A DNA stretch of 64,000 bases from Phycisphaerae bacterium (GCA_012729395.1 JAAYDF010000229.1:1-64000); one strand, 5' to 3'. Positions 52,485-60,802 are shown, counted from the stretch's first letter. The notes: generated by a model from the letters alone, not told the origin. Numbers and translations: made by a program.

Positions 52485-53495
52485 ATGGGGAGAAAACACT
52501 TCAACCCGCAAGGGGAAAGCGCCCATCCTGTATGCCGGTCACAGGCTTTGGTTGGGGAAGCCTCACTCATCGCCGCGTTGAAGAAGCGCATCGAGAAAGT
52601 CAGCCTCCGCGACCACACGGTGTTGATTCGCGGGGAATCCGGCAGCGGCAAGGAGTTGGTCGCGCGGGCCATTCATGCGGCCAGTCGGCGCGCCGTGCAC
52701 CCGTTTGTGGCCGTGGATTGCACAACCCTGCGTGATACCCTTTTCGAGTCGCAGCTTTTTGGGCACGTACGTGGGGCTTTTACGGGAGCGGAGCAGGCGA
52801 CTCTGGGCTTCTTCCGCACCGCCGACGAGGGGACGCTCTTCCTTGATGAAATTGGCGAGTTGCCACCTCATATCCAGGCCAAGCTGCTGCGCTGCATCCA
52901 GGAAGGGGCGGTAGTTCCGCTCGGCAGCGTGGAGCCGATCCGGGTAAACGTACGGATCGTAGCCGCCACGCACCGCGATCTGCAGAGGATGGTGCGGGAG
53001 GGCGCTTTCCGGGGCGATCTGTATTATCGGCTGAACGTGGTGTGCCTCGATGTGCCGGCGTTGCGGGACCGGCGCGAGGATATCCCCGCGTTGGCACGGT
53101 TTTTTCTGGAGCAGCAGGCGAGTCTGTATCACGAGCCGGCCCGGACACTCGCTGAAGAGGTTTGCAGGGTCCTTTGTGCGTATCATTGGCCGGGCAATGT
53201 TCGCGAGCTGGCGAACGCGATCGAGCATGCCTGTGCCTTTTCTGAAGGCTCGGAGATCCAGCTGCGTGATCTGCCCCCGACCGTGCAACTGGCAGCAGCC
53301 AGCGCCCTCACCTCGCTGGAGGATCAAGTTCTTACTCTCGAGGCCGCCGAGCGTCTGGCAATACTGCAAGCCCTGCGAGCCGCTGGAAGCAATCGGGCTA
53401 AGGCGGCTCAACTCCTCCAGATCGAACGGCACCGGTTGTACCGCAAGATCCGTCGCTATCAGCTCCACAACGTCGCGGATTCCGTGGCCATCTGA
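52485..53495 (+). CDS. Sigma-54-dependent transcription activator without sensory domain
   Basis: A 336-residue enhancer-binding protein. The AAA+ domain starts almost at once (residue 23) with Walker A GESGSGKE (50-57), the sigma-54-contacting loop GAFTGA (97-102), Walker B LFLDE (118-122) and the R-finger region. A Fis-type helix-turn-helix closes it (AKAAQLLQIERHRLYRKIRR, 306-325). It lacks a receiver, GAF or PAS input domain, like PspF, so control must come from a partner or from expression. In Proteobacteria, PrsR, an activator of this class, drives PEP-CTERM genes; here it sits between PEP-CTERM genes. ATG 52485 has AGGGA upstream. Confidence 0.92.
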   Translation: MGRKHFNPQGESAHPVCRSQALVGEASLIAALKKRIEKVSLRDHTVLIRGESGSGKELVARAIHAASRRAVHPFVAVDCTTLRDTLFESQLFGHVRGAFTGAEQATLGFFRTADEGTLFLDEIGELPPHIQAKLLRCIQEGAVVPLGSVEPIRVNVRIVAATHRDLQRMVREGAFRGDLYYRLNVVCLDVPALRDRREDIPALARFFLEQQASLYHEPARTLAEEVCRVLCAYHWPGNVRELANAIEHACAFSEGSEIQLRDLPPTVQLAAASALTSLEDQVLTLEAAERLAILQALRAAGSNRAKAAQLLQIERHRLYRKIRRYQLHNVADSVAI

Positions 53496-53923
53496 TCTCT
53501 GATTTGTTCTGCCCGCCCGCCGTTCCCGGTGCCTATTCCCCGCGCGGATGATGACTTCCTTCGTATTGCCTTAGGATGTTGTGGCGACCAACGTGGTCGA
53601 TCAAACAACGACTGGCCCACACGTCATTGGGGCGGTCATTATGCGGAGAGCCACGGCACGAGGTTCAATCTGCACCCAAGGTACAAAGCGCACCGCGATT
53701 CCTAACTCCCGCTATCGCCGCGAGTTTCGCGCGCAGGTCATCGGCTGAGGGTTAAAACATACCTTGGAGACCCGGGAGGCAGAGATCAGCGGATGAGTTA
53801 CCTGCCCACTCTAAGTGTTTACGGATGAGCCTGTTAGCAAATTCCGACCGGTGGGCGCCCATCTGGCACGCCGGGTGCTTTTCCTCCTGTCGCATCGAAT
53901 TGGTGATGCAAGAGAGGCGGATG
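53496..53923. other. Non-coding stretch
   Basis: I see no gene, no U-tract terminator after the activator and no convincing promoter. A weak GG-N10-GC pair (53631-53644) is within what chance would give. Confidence 0.55.
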
Positions 53924-54391
53924 ATGAAGTACGGCCTCGGACAAGTGGGGGTGGTCGTGGTGATGGACAAGGCGGTGGCCTCGGGGCTCAGAAGGATGGC
54001 CCTACGATACGGATGGCCGCTGATTCACCTTCCCACCGCGACACAGGCTGCCAAGACGATCGGGCGTAACCGGGTTGACATCGCGGTAGTTCACATGGCG
54101 GTAGAGCTTCAGCAGGCCGTCGAGTTAGTGCGATGGTTGCGAATGACCCGGGAGGATGCACTGGTGATCGCGGTAGCTTCGCCACACGACGCGGACGTGG
54201 AACGCAGGGTCCGCCAGGCCGGGGCACACTGCTATCTGCCCCAGGATGACGAGGTATCGCTGGAACGAGCTATCATCGCCATGATCCGACAGGAACCGCT
54301 ACGCTCGGAGCCGAATCAGACGACCGCCACGCACAGCCGGTTGAAGCAGGACGAACCGACACGTGGCAGAACAGCCAGGCAGGGTGCGTGA
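53924..54391 (+). CDS. Degenerate receiver-like protein
   Basis: A 155-residue protein with receiver-like strands and helices (VGVVVVMDKAVASGLRRMA, RVDIAVVHMAVE, ALVIAVASPHDADVERRVRQAGAHCYLPQDD). The phospho-acceptor position is His 57 where Asp is expected, and the conserved Lys is absent (YLPQDD). It therefore cannot signal by normal phosphorylation. A polar tail of about 30 residues follows. It resembles the other pseudo-receiver at 39392 in kind but not in sequence. ATG 53924 has AGAGAGG six bases upstream; ATG 53921 is equivalent. It lies between the sigma-54 activator and four PEP-CTERM genes and might modulate the activator. Confidence 0.65.
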   Translation: MKYGLGQVGVVVVMDKAVASGLRRMALRYGWPLIHLPTATQAAKTIGRNRVDIAVVHMAVELQQAVELVRWLRMTREDALVIAVASPHDADVERRVRQAGAHCYLPQDDEVSLERAIIAMIRQEPLRSEPNQTTATHSRLKQDEPTRGRTARQGA

Positions 54392-54402
54392 TGGCCATAA
54401 GA

Positions 54403-54422
54403 CTCTCTCTCTCTCTCTCTCT
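54403..54422 (+). repeat. CT dinucleotide microsatellite, ten units
   Basis: (CT)10 at 54403-54422, right after the pseudo-receiver stop and about 200 bases before the next gene. Slipped-strand changes could alter promoter spacing or a leader. Confidence 0.95.
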
Positions 54423-54487
54423 CCTCCTGAACCGGGTTGCACGGGCCGGCCAGTGATCGGCGGACCGAAAGCCCGGTTGAGTACAAC

Positions 54488-54511
54488 GAGCCCGGAAGAA
54501 GCATCGGGCTC
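54488..54511 (+). repeat. GC hairpin upstream of a PEP-CTERM gene
   Basis: GAGCCCG (54488-54494) pairs with CGGGCTC (54505-54511) around a 10-base loop. It could close the pseudo-receiver transcript or sit in the leader of the gene at 54619. Confidence 0.5.
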
Positions 54512-54618
54512 TGACGATATGGCACGGTCTGAATCGAGGTGTGGGTATGTGGGGCCGGCCGAGATCACTGGTCGGTTTCGGTCCGGTCCCCCGTTTTTCT
54601 TTGTGAAGGAGAAAACCA

Positions 54619-55257
54619 ATGACAATGCGTAAGAAGGTAGGTGTGCTGGTGGCGGGCCTGGCAGCCTTGGGATTGTCTCCGCTGGCCTTCGCCCAGGGCG
54701 TGGGCAACCTTGGCGACCTGCCGAGCGGCATTCCGCAAGCTGGTCCCACTGGCTGGCTGATCGGCAACCCGTCGGCACCGATCCCCGTGGTCCGCGATCC
54801 AGCCGGCCCGAAGTGGATCAAGCTGCTGACCGATCCGAATGGCGGGCCGATCGTCAACCCGAATCCCGGCACCATCTACAACCTCAATGAGACTGTACTT
54901 ATCTCCGGCAATCTCTGGTGGTCCGACTGGCACGAGGAGATCATCACCCCGGGCTGGGAATGGACTTCGACCGTGGTGATCCTGGAGAACGTACTGAATC
55001 CGCCGGCGGGGCTCAACATCGTCAACACCCCCGGCAGCCCCACGCAAGGCGGGACTCTGGAGTTCTACTTCGATCCCCTGCCGCCCGGTACGGTGCTCCA
55101 CATCCGTAAGCAGTTGGAGTACGTGGGCATCGCGGGCACGGTGCACTTCGGGGCGGTTGAGGTCGCTCAATATCCCACTCCTGAGCCGGCCACGATGGGC
55201 CTGCTGGCCGCGGGCGGCCTTTTGGCGTTGCGTCGCCGTCGCTTGCGGGCGAGGTGA
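54619..55257 (+). CDS. PEP-CTERM secreted protein (QGVGN family, copy 1)
   Basis: A 212-residue exported protein with signal peptide (VLVAGLAALGLSPLAFA), a mature start QGVGNLGDLPSG, a Trp-rich beta domain (WWSDWHEEIITPGWEW) and sorting signal TPEPATMGLLAAGGLLAL plus RRRRLRAR. The gene at 56199 is a clear paralog with the same order of features (DWHETILSPSWAWTN), separated by an unrelated PEP-CTERM gene. Function is unknown. AAGGAG lies before ATG 54619; a second ATG is two codons later. It heads a run of four PEP-CTERM genes. Confidence 0.87.
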   Translation: MTMRKKVGVLVAGLAALGLSPLAFAQGVGNLGDLPSGIPQAGPTGWLIGNPSAPIPVVRDPAGPKWIKLLTDPNGGPIVNPNPGTIYNLNETVLISGNLWWSDWHEEIITPGWEWTSTVVILENVLNPPAGLNIVNTPGSPTQGGTLEFYFDPLPPGTVLHIRKQLEYVGIAGTVHFGAVEVAQYPTPEPATMGLLAAGGLLALRRRRLRAR

Positions 55258-55337
55258 GGCTTGAACAGGGCGTATACCGCCCCCTTGAGAAATGTAGAAG
55301 GAATGCGGAACAAGCGGATGTCCACAAGGAGCAACGT

Positions 55338-56081
55338 ATGAGATCACTGGCACTCTATATGTGTGCATGCGTGATCGCCCTGACGGGCGGCAGAGCGCTG
55401 GCTGACGACTGGAACGTGTACCTGACGGTGGACAATCAGTTCGATGTCTACTACGGGACCTCGATGACCACCACTTTCGCGGCCGGGGGCGGCAGTAACT
55501 GGATGGTCGAGTACAACTTCAGCGCCACCGGGCGGCCGACGACCGACTATCTGTATGTCGCGACCTCGTCCGACCACAGCGGTGCCCAGGGGTTTATCGG
55601 CACGTTTCACAACACCACGCTGAACGCCACGTTGAGTACGGGGACAACCGGTTGGCAGGTCTTTCCGGCCGGCCAGCATCTGCCGCAGCTTTTCGGGATG
55701 CCAGGCTCCTGGCCGGCGTCGCAGATGCCTACGCAGACCCAGGTGGACGCGGCTATCGCCTATGCCACAGCCAACAGCCTCTGGGTGGCGCCGTCCACCG
55801 CGCCGGGGTATGACAACGATCCGTCCACCCCGATCGCGCCCTACAGTTTCATCTGGCCGACCGCGCTGCCCAACATTCAGACCTCCGCGCAGTGGATCTG
55901 GTATGACTCGGGCAAGGACACCTCCGTCTCGTCGGTGCTGCCCATTCCTCTGCGCGGCTTCAACCATGATGAGTTCCTGGTCTTCCGGGTGCCCGGTGCC
56001 GTACCGGAGCCGGTAACCGCAGTGTTGCTGGGTGTCGGTGCGGTCCTGTTCGGGCGTCGTCGGGTGAGTGTGCGGGTGTAA
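55338..56081 (+). CDS. PEP-CTERM secreted protein
   Basis: A 247-residue exported protein with signal peptide (LALYMCACVIALTGGRALA) and a C-terminal signal VPEPVTAVLLGVGAVLFG followed by RRRVSVRV. The middle is a beta-rich domain with WNVYLTVDNQFDVYYG and a Trp/Asp-rich second half (FIWPTALPNIQTSAQWIWYDSG split by several loops). I do not recognise it. AAGGAG lies six bases before ATG 55338. A 7-bp GC hairpin follows the stop (56090-56108). Confidence 0.85.
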   Translation: MRSLALYMCACVIALTGGRALADDWNVYLTVDNQFDVYYGTSMTTTFAAGGGSNWMVEYNFSATGRPTTDYLYVATSSDHSGAQGFIGTFHNTTLNATLSTGTTGWQVFPAGQHLPQLFGMPGSWPASQMPTQTQVDAAIAYATANSLWVAPSTAPGYDNDPSTPIAPYSFIWPTALPNIQTSAQWIWYDSGKDTSVSSVLPIPLRGFNHDEFLVFRVPGAVPEPVTAVLLGVGAVLFGRRRVSVRV

Positions 56082-56089
56082 TCCGCCTT

Positions 56090-56108
56090 CGCGGCACGGT
56101 TTGCCGCG
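56090..56108 (+). terminator. GC hairpin after a PEP-CTERM gene
   Basis: CGCGGCA (56090-56096) and TGCCGCG (56102-56108) pair perfectly around a 5-base loop, nine bases after the stop. No T run. Confidence 0.45.
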
Positions 56109-56198
56109 GCACATGGATATGTTGCTTCACGGCCGTGTGGCCATGAAGGCTCAGTAGTTGGGAAATTTCAATCTCACCGAGTGTCAAGGAGAAACCAA

Positions 56199-56816
56199 AT
56201 GAGAAACCGACAGATGATCACGCGTTTGCTGGCGGCCTCGATGATCCTGGCCGTATCGCAGGTCGCCCTGGCGCAGGGCGTCGGCAATGTGGGTTCGCTA
56301 CCCACTGTGTTTCCGGGACCGGTTCCGCCTTGGGGCTGGGTGGTGACGGATGCTGCGGGTGGACCCGTCCCCGTGGAACTCGATCCCGACGGGCCGGGGT
56401 GGATCAAGAGCTTCACCGGACCGAACAACGGGCCGTTCCCCTACATGGGCGGCACCCTGCTGCACCTGGAAGAGCATTTGATCGTAGCGGGCGACCGACC
56501 TTGGACGGACTGGCACGAGACCATTCTATCGCCCAGCTGGGCATGGACCAACCCGGCGCTCCTGGTCAACGGCATCCCGGCGACCGGCCTGGTGATCCAT
56601 AATCTTGGCGACAGTCTTGATTTCTACTTTGACCCAGTCATGCCGGGCTCACAGGTCATCATCCGCAAGGATTTCGTCAGCACCCTGCCAGCGGGCGTGG
56701 TGGCCGACGGGACCATTCGTGTGGTCCAGTTCCCGACCCCTGAGCCGGCGACCATGGGCCTGCTGGCGTTGGGCGGTTTGGCTGTTCTGCGTCGCCGCCG
56801 TCCGCATGTGGCTTGA
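56199..56816 (+). CDS. PEP-CTERM secreted protein (QGVGN family, copy 2)
   Basis: A 205-residue exported protein, paralog of the one at 54619: the same signal-peptide end (QVALAQGVGNVGSLP), the same Trp-rich middle (WTDWHETILSPSWAW), and sorting signal TPEPATMGLLALGGLAVL plus RRRRPHVA. The two differ widely in the central part, so the duplication is not recent. AAGGAG lies seven bases before ATG 56199; an earlier in-frame start (56181) is unlikely. Function unknown. Confidence 0.87.
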   Translation: MRNRQMITRLLAASMILAVSQVALAQGVGNVGSLPTVFPGPVPPWGWVVTDAAGGPVPVELDPDGPGWIKSFTGPNNGPFPYMGGTLLHLEEHLIVAGDRPWTDWHETILSPSWAWTNPALLVNGIPATGLVIHNLGDSLDFYFDPVMPGSQVIIRKDFVSTLPAGVVADGTIRVVQFPTPEPATMGLLALGGLAVLRRRRPHVA

Positions 56817-56844
56817 AATGGCTGAAGGACTCCGTTTGCCCCGG

Positions 56845-56868
56845 CGGTGTCGCCGGTGCCGGACACCG
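56845..56868 (+). terminator. GC hairpin between PEP-CTERM genes
   Basis: CGGTGTC (56845-56851) pairs with GACACCG (56862-56868) around a 10-base loop, between the stop at 56816 and the next ribosome-binding site. No T run. Confidence 0.4.
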
Positions 56869-56909
56869 ACCACAAGACTCTAAACAGAGCTCGAAGGAGA
56901 ATCACGAAG

Positions 56910-57581
56910 ATGACAGCGCGCATGCAAACGATCTGCGTCTGCACCAGTCTGGCGATGGCGTTCGCCACCGCGTCCGCCCGAGCCAACCTGCTGGTGGATC
57001 CGGGTTTCGAGAACAATCCCACCACCAACTACTTTACCGTGCTTAACAACTTCCCTGGATTCCAGGGATTCTGGGGGGTCGAGGCGGCGACGATCAACGG
57101 GGTCGACGGCCCGGTGGTCCCGCCGGAGGGCGTCCGGATGCTACGCATGGTCAGCGATGGGCTGATTGCCACCCAGGCTTTCCAGACCACGGACGTGACC
57201 TCTTACGCGGCGCTGATTGACAGCGGTGGGGCTACGGCCCAGGTCAGCGCTTTGTTCAATGCCAATGTCCAGGCCGCTGCGGCGGGCATGTCCATCCGGT
57301 TCTTCTCGAGCGGCAGTTGGGCTTCGCCGATCAGCGCCGTCTTCGGGAATCTCGTTCTCGACAGCAACCCGGCCACTTGGGAGCCTGTCTTGGTCGCCCC
57401 CCCAGTACCCGTCGGTACCCGCTGGATGGTCACCGAGCTGATCTACAACAACGCGTCGCTGCAGGGCCATGCGGGCTATGTTGACGCGGCCAGGCTGGTG
57501 ATCGTGCCCGAGCCGACCACACTGGGGTTGCTCACCCTGGGCGGCATGGCAATCATGCGTCGTCGCGGGCGGAAACTGTAG
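56910..57581 (+). CDS. PEP-CTERM secreted protein with carbohydrate-binding-like domain
   Basis: A 223-residue exported protein. After the signal peptide (TSLAMAFATASARA) the mature part starts NLLVDPGFENN, the NxxxxGFE opening typical of CBM4/9-like jelly-roll carbohydrate-binding domains, and the rest is beta-rich. Sorting signal VPEPTTLGLLTLGGMAIM plus RRRGRKL. Binding of glycans is inferred from the opening motif only. AAGGAG lies ten bases before ATG 56910; ATG 56922 is an alternative. It is the last of four PEP-CTERM genes in a row. Confidence 0.85.
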   Translation: MTARMQTICVCTSLAMAFATASARANLLVDPGFENNPTTNYFTVLNNFPGFQGFWGVEAATINGVDGPVVPPEGVRMLRMVSDGLIATQAFQTTDVTSYAALIDSGGATAQVSALFNANVQAAAAGMSIRFFSSGSWASPISAVFGNLVLDSNPATWEPVLVAPPVPVGTRWMVTELIYNNASLQGHAGYVDAARLVIVPEPTTLGLLTLGGMAIMRRRGRKL

Positions 57582-57623
57582 CGTCTCATCGACGATGGCG
57601 CAAAATCATCCAGAGTGGTCATG

Positions 57624-57662
57624 GCGGGCGTTGACTGGACCTCGGGCCCGGTCAGCGCCCGC
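57624..57662 (+). terminator. Strong 15-bp hairpin ending the PEP-CTERM gene run
   Basis: Arms 57624-57638 and 57648-57662 pair over 15 positions with two G-U pairs around a 9-base loop, 42 bases after the last PEP-CTERM stop. No T run follows. It probably ends the transcript. Confidence 0.6.
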
Positions 57663-58140
57663 TGACAATGCCGAATACAGATCCCCGCGACGACGACGCG
57701 GTCAAGGGACTGCGATTCAGAGCTGGCGCGGACCTGCATACCAAGCGTCCATCCGCTATAGGATGCCCTGGCGTGTGGCTGGCCGATCCGGTTATCATCC
57801 CCATCAAGCCAATCGCCGCAATCATGCAGGAGCCTCAGCTGGCCGTTCTTGGCCCCGTAACACGGGCGGTCCCCAGGACCAAGGCGGCTTGTTGCTGATC
57901 GTCTGATGCGTCCGGGCACTGCTCATCAACCCATTGCCCCGGTCGCCATCACCAGGCTGCCCCAGTCCTCAGCGAATCCACACTCCGTCCGTCTCGTCAC
58001 GGCCTGCCGTACACGCGCCGCCGCCCAAGAGCCTCGCCACCGCGTCAAAGATGTGTACAATGACCGCAGTCACCCGCATCTTGCTCGACGATCGGGCGGG
58101 CAGGGTTCGTCAATTCTCTTTGCGAACGGAGTGTCAAGCA
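57663..58140. other. Non-coding stretch before the Tat isomerase-like gene
   Basis: No gene is supported; the isomerase-like frame stays open upstream of its start, but this part has no ribosome-binding site and a Pro/Ser/Arg-rich composition. No clear promoter is seen. Confidence 0.55.
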
Positions 58141-59577
58141 ATGTGCCAGCAATGCACGCGTCGGGTCTTCCTCGGCAGCACCGCGGCAGGCGGTCTGTTA
58201 CTCGCATCGAGTCGTCTGACAGCAAGCGGCGCTGGGGCCGTCCACACCGCCAAGCCTGCGAGCAAGGTCCGCATCTGCACCATCTTTGCTGGGAGCTGCG
58301 GAGAGCCCGGCAGAAACTGGGTGGTCACCGAAGGCGAGATGGCTGCCATGAAGGCACGCATGGTCGAGGCCGAGAAGAACCTCGGCAACGTCGAGTTCGT
58401 CATCGGGCAGGCGGGCAACGGAGCCGAAGCGGCGGCCCTGCTGGCCAAGGCAGGCGACGACGCTCCGGCCTTGGTGATCAACCTGCAGATCGGCGGCTTG
58501 GTGAGAACCGGAGTCGCCACAGCGGTGCTCGAATCGCGCCGCCCGATGGTGGTCTTCTCAAAGCCAGCCAGCGGCCATGACTGGATGTATCCCTATCGAT
58601 GGCACAAGGAAGGGCATCGCGTGACGCTGTTGGCGACCAGCGACCATAGCGAGTTGGAGCGGGCCGCGTCGCTCCTGCGCGTTGCCCCCCTGCTTCGCCG
58701 CAGTCGCGTCCTCATCATGCTGCCCATGCAGGGTACGCCCGCATCCTGCTCGCCGGAGAAAATCAAGGAACGCCTCGGCACTGAACTGGTGGCCATCGAT
58801 CAGGAGCGGTTCAACCAACTGCTCGACGCCGTGGACACCCAGGCGGCCGAGGCCGAAACCGAGCGGTGGCTGCGCGGGGCCAAACGCGTGGTCGAACCCC
58901 AACGCGAAGATGTGCTCAAAGCGGCCAAGGTCAGCTTGGCAATGGATAAGCTGATCGAGGAAGAGCAAGCCCAGGCGCTGGCCATCGGTACCTGCATGGC
59001 TTGGCTGCCGCGGGGCTTCCCCTGCCTGGGCTTCACCCGCTTGCGCGACCGAGGCATCCCCGCCTCCTGCGAAGGCGACATGGACTCGCTGTGGACTATG
59101 CTCATGTTCCAGTACGCCTTCGGCATCGCCGGCTTCCAGGGCAACGCGACCTTCGACACTTCCCGCAACGCCCTGTGGACCGCCCACTGCGTCGGCCCGC
59201 TGAAGATGGACGGGCCCGACGGCCCTGAGGCACCCTACCTCCTCCGCAGCCACTCGGAAATCGGCTACGGCGTCGTGCCCGAGATCCAGTATCGCGTCGG
59301 ACAGGAGATCACCCGCGCCAAGTTCGTCAATCTCGACACTATGCTTGTCTCCGGCGGGACGATTATGGAGGTCCCCGAACTGTCCGAACGTGCCTGTCGC
59401 ACCCAGATCGTCACCAAGGTACCCAACGTCGATAGTCTCGTCCGGAACTGGTCCACCGGCATCCAGGGCAACGACATGATGACCCTGCTGCACCGAGTGG
59501 TGTTCTACGGCAATCGCACGCAGGATCTGCGGCACCTGGGCGACCTCATGGGCTTCAACGTCGTACAGGAGGGGTGA
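58141..59577 (+). CDS. Tat-exported protein of the L-fucose/L-arabinose isomerase-like superfamily
   Basis: A 478-residue protein with a twin-arginine signal (TRRVFLGSTAAGGLLLA). The body resembles the FucI/AraA fold: an N-terminal alpha-beta part, then PCLGFTRLRDRGIPASCEGDMDSLWTML, followed by HC (TAHCVGP) and HSEIGYG. The Glu in CEGD and the late His residues are in the positions of metal ligands in FucI-type isomerases. Export by Tat with bound cofactor would be unusual for an isomerase; planctomycetes have many such Tat-tagged sugar enzymes of unknown substrate. ATG 58141 is preceded by GGAG. Single gene, with a hairpin at 59646-59671. Confidence 0.75.
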   Translation: MCQQCTRRVFLGSTAAGGLLLASSRLTASGAGAVHTAKPASKVRICTIFAGSCGEPGRNWVVTEGEMAAMKARMVEAEKNLGNVEFVIGQAGNGAEAAALLAKAGDDAPALVINLQIGGLVRTGVATAVLESRRPMVVFSKPASGHDWMYPYRWHKEGHRVTLLATSDHSELERAASLLRVAPLLRRSRVLIMLPMQGTPASCSPEKIKERLGTELVAIDQERFNQLLDAVDTQAAEAETERWLRGAKRVVEPQREDVLKAAKVSLAMDKLIEEEQAQALAIGTCMAWLPRGFPCLGFTRLRDRGIPASCEGDMDSLWTMLMFQYAFGIAGFQGNATFDTSRNALWTAHCVGPLKMDGPDGPEAPYLLRSHSEIGYGVVPEIQYRVGQEITRAKFVNLDTMLVSGGTIMEVPELSERACRTQIVTKVPNVDSLVRNWSTGIQGNDMMTLLHRVVFYGNRTQDLRHLGDLMGFNVVQEG

Positions 59578-59645
59578 GCGATCCACCCTTGCGGGCCTTG
59601 GAGAGCGGCAGTCGTCGGGACTACCGCGTGGTCCGCGCGCGCCGA

Positions 59646-59671
59646 CGCCTGGCCCCGACCGGAACCAGGCG
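59646..59671 (+). terminator. GC hairpin after the isomerase-like gene
   Basis: CGCCTGG (59646-59652) pairs with CCAGGCG (59665-59671) around a 12-base loop, 70 bases after the stop. No T run. Confidence 0.35.
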
Positions 59672-59769
59672 CCGACGTGATGGAAACGGTGTATCTGAAA
59701 CTGCCGCGGTGAAGCACCCACCCAAACCGTGCCGTAAGACCGGTCGGCGGCCTCACCGCGAGTTGCCCG

Positions 59770-60195
59770 TCACCCGTCTCGGGTATACGGGGATGCCCGA
59801 GGTTGTGCTGAACTCGTCAAGGCGAACCTGAGCCGACGGATGCGGACCGATAACCGGCTCACCGCCTCTCCCAACGGCCGCCCTCCCCATCTGCCCAGCC
59901 GGGCCGCAATCGTCGTCCGCGGGCTACGCGTTAGCCTGATTTCTTGCAGGCGACGGGCACGGCGTCGTGCCACCGTGCGTCTCAACGCCCGAAGCAAGCC
60001 ATCAGCGGCTTGGGCATCACCCGCTTCAAGCCAGATCATGGCGTCATACCATCGCTCCAGCTCACGGCCAGGCTCCACTCGCAACCGAAGTACGTCCAGG
60101 GCATGCCCCAGCTCCGCAAGTGTCGGTTTGCTTGCCGGCTGAGCCTCGGTTCTCGCCCTGTTCATCCGTCGCCTGTTCCGCATGGTCGCAATCAT
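59770..60195 (-). CDS. Hypothetical Arg-rich protein
   Basis: A possible 141-residue protein. The part HALDVLRLRVEPGRELERWYDAMIWLEAGDAQAADGLLRALRR reads as amphipathic helices with a plausible balance of residues, followed by a very basic stretch (RRTVARRRARRLQEIRLTR). I know no family. Start choices are ATG 60195, 60183 or 60165, none with a good ribosome-binding site. It lies 55 bases downstream of a small membrane-protein gene on the same strand. It may be spurious. Confidence 0.4.
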   Translation of the reverse strand: MIATMRNRRRMNRARTEAQPASKPTLAELGHALDVLRLRVEPGRELERWYDAMIWLEAGDAQAADGLLRALRRTVARRRARRLQEIRLTRSPRTTIAARLGRWGGRPLGEAVSRLSVRIRRLRFALTSSAQPRASPYTRDG

Positions 60196-60250
60196 CTTCC
60201 CAACATGCCGAAAACCCGGATCAATCCGGCCCGGCCCCCCATCCAACCGC

Positions 60251-60454
60251 CTACCCAAGGAAGAGCAAGGCAAACAGGGCAAAGTGAATCAGGACAGCCG
60301 CCAGAAGAACGCCACAGGCAAACCAACCCGGATCACAGCCAAACACCCGCGATGGGGCCTGCTGCGATTTTTGCGGTGACCAAGCTTGGGGTGCTTCGCC
60401 CATCCACCCGTCGCTGGCGACCTGGCCGAGATTATCGCTCCCTGAAGACTTCAT
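60251..60454 (-). CDS. Small single-span membrane protein
   Basis: A 67-residue protein: a hydrophilic N-terminal half (MKSSGSDNLGQVASDGW) and a C-terminal membrane helix of about 22 residues (CGVLLAAVLIHFALFALLFL) ending one residue later, the layout of a tail-anchored small protein. ATG 60454 is preceded by AAGGGGAC. No family recognised. It is divergent from the ribbon-helix-helix gene, and the region between has an inverted repeat. Confidence 0.5.
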   Translation of the reverse strand: MKSSGSDNLGQVASDGWMGEAPQAWSPQKSQQAPSRVFGCDPGWFACGVLLAAVLIHFALFALLFLG

Positions 60455-60547
60455 AGTCCCCTTGGCACCCGAAATCGCCGTTGAGCGCGCCTCCCGCTCT
60501 GCTGATGCCCCAATACGCCGGACACACACCTCTGCACGTGTAGCACG

Positions 60548-60597
60548 ATGTAGAGCCATGTCAACATACCCCATTTTTCGACGAATCCGCTCTACAT
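60548..60597. promoter_or_regulatory. Inverted repeat, candidate operator between divergent small genes
   Basis: ATGTAGAGC (60548-60556) and GCTCTACAT (60589-60597) are perfect inverted copies with a 32-base spacer. The right copy ends one base before the -35 of the plus-strand promoter. The gene downstream encodes a likely ribbon-helix-helix protein, so autoregulation is plausible. Confidence 0.5.
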
Positions 60598-60598
60598 G

Positions 60599-60628
60599 TT
60601 GTCTTTCGGCGCGGGTTCGCGGTATAGT
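60599..60628 (+). promoter_or_regulatory. Promoter of the ribbon-helix-helix gene
   Basis: TTGTCT (60599-60604) and TATAGT (60623-60628) are separated by 18 bases; four and five of six consensus positions. The leader to the start at 60803 is about 165 bases. Confidence 0.5.
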
Positions 60629-60802
60629 ATTTACATAGTCGCGGTCTCCCGTAGACACGGGCGGCCACCGGTCGATTGAAGTCGCGGAGCGGGATCCTCG
60701 TTTGGGCGCTCAGGCTTGCGGAAGAGGGCTTGGGGATATTAGCACCCCCAGACTGCCTCCCGGATGATCCGCAGCCTTGGCGGTGATTGGGAAGGGCATG
60801 TA

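Noticed and set aside
54529-54545. TGGCACGG upstream of a PEP-CTERM gene as a sigma-54 -24 element
   Set aside because: No TTGC or GC lies at the required distance of ten bases, so the -12 half is missing.
56101-56130. GGCAC...TTGCTT as a sigma-54 promoter before the gene at 56199
   Set aside because: The spacing between GG and GC is 14, not 10.
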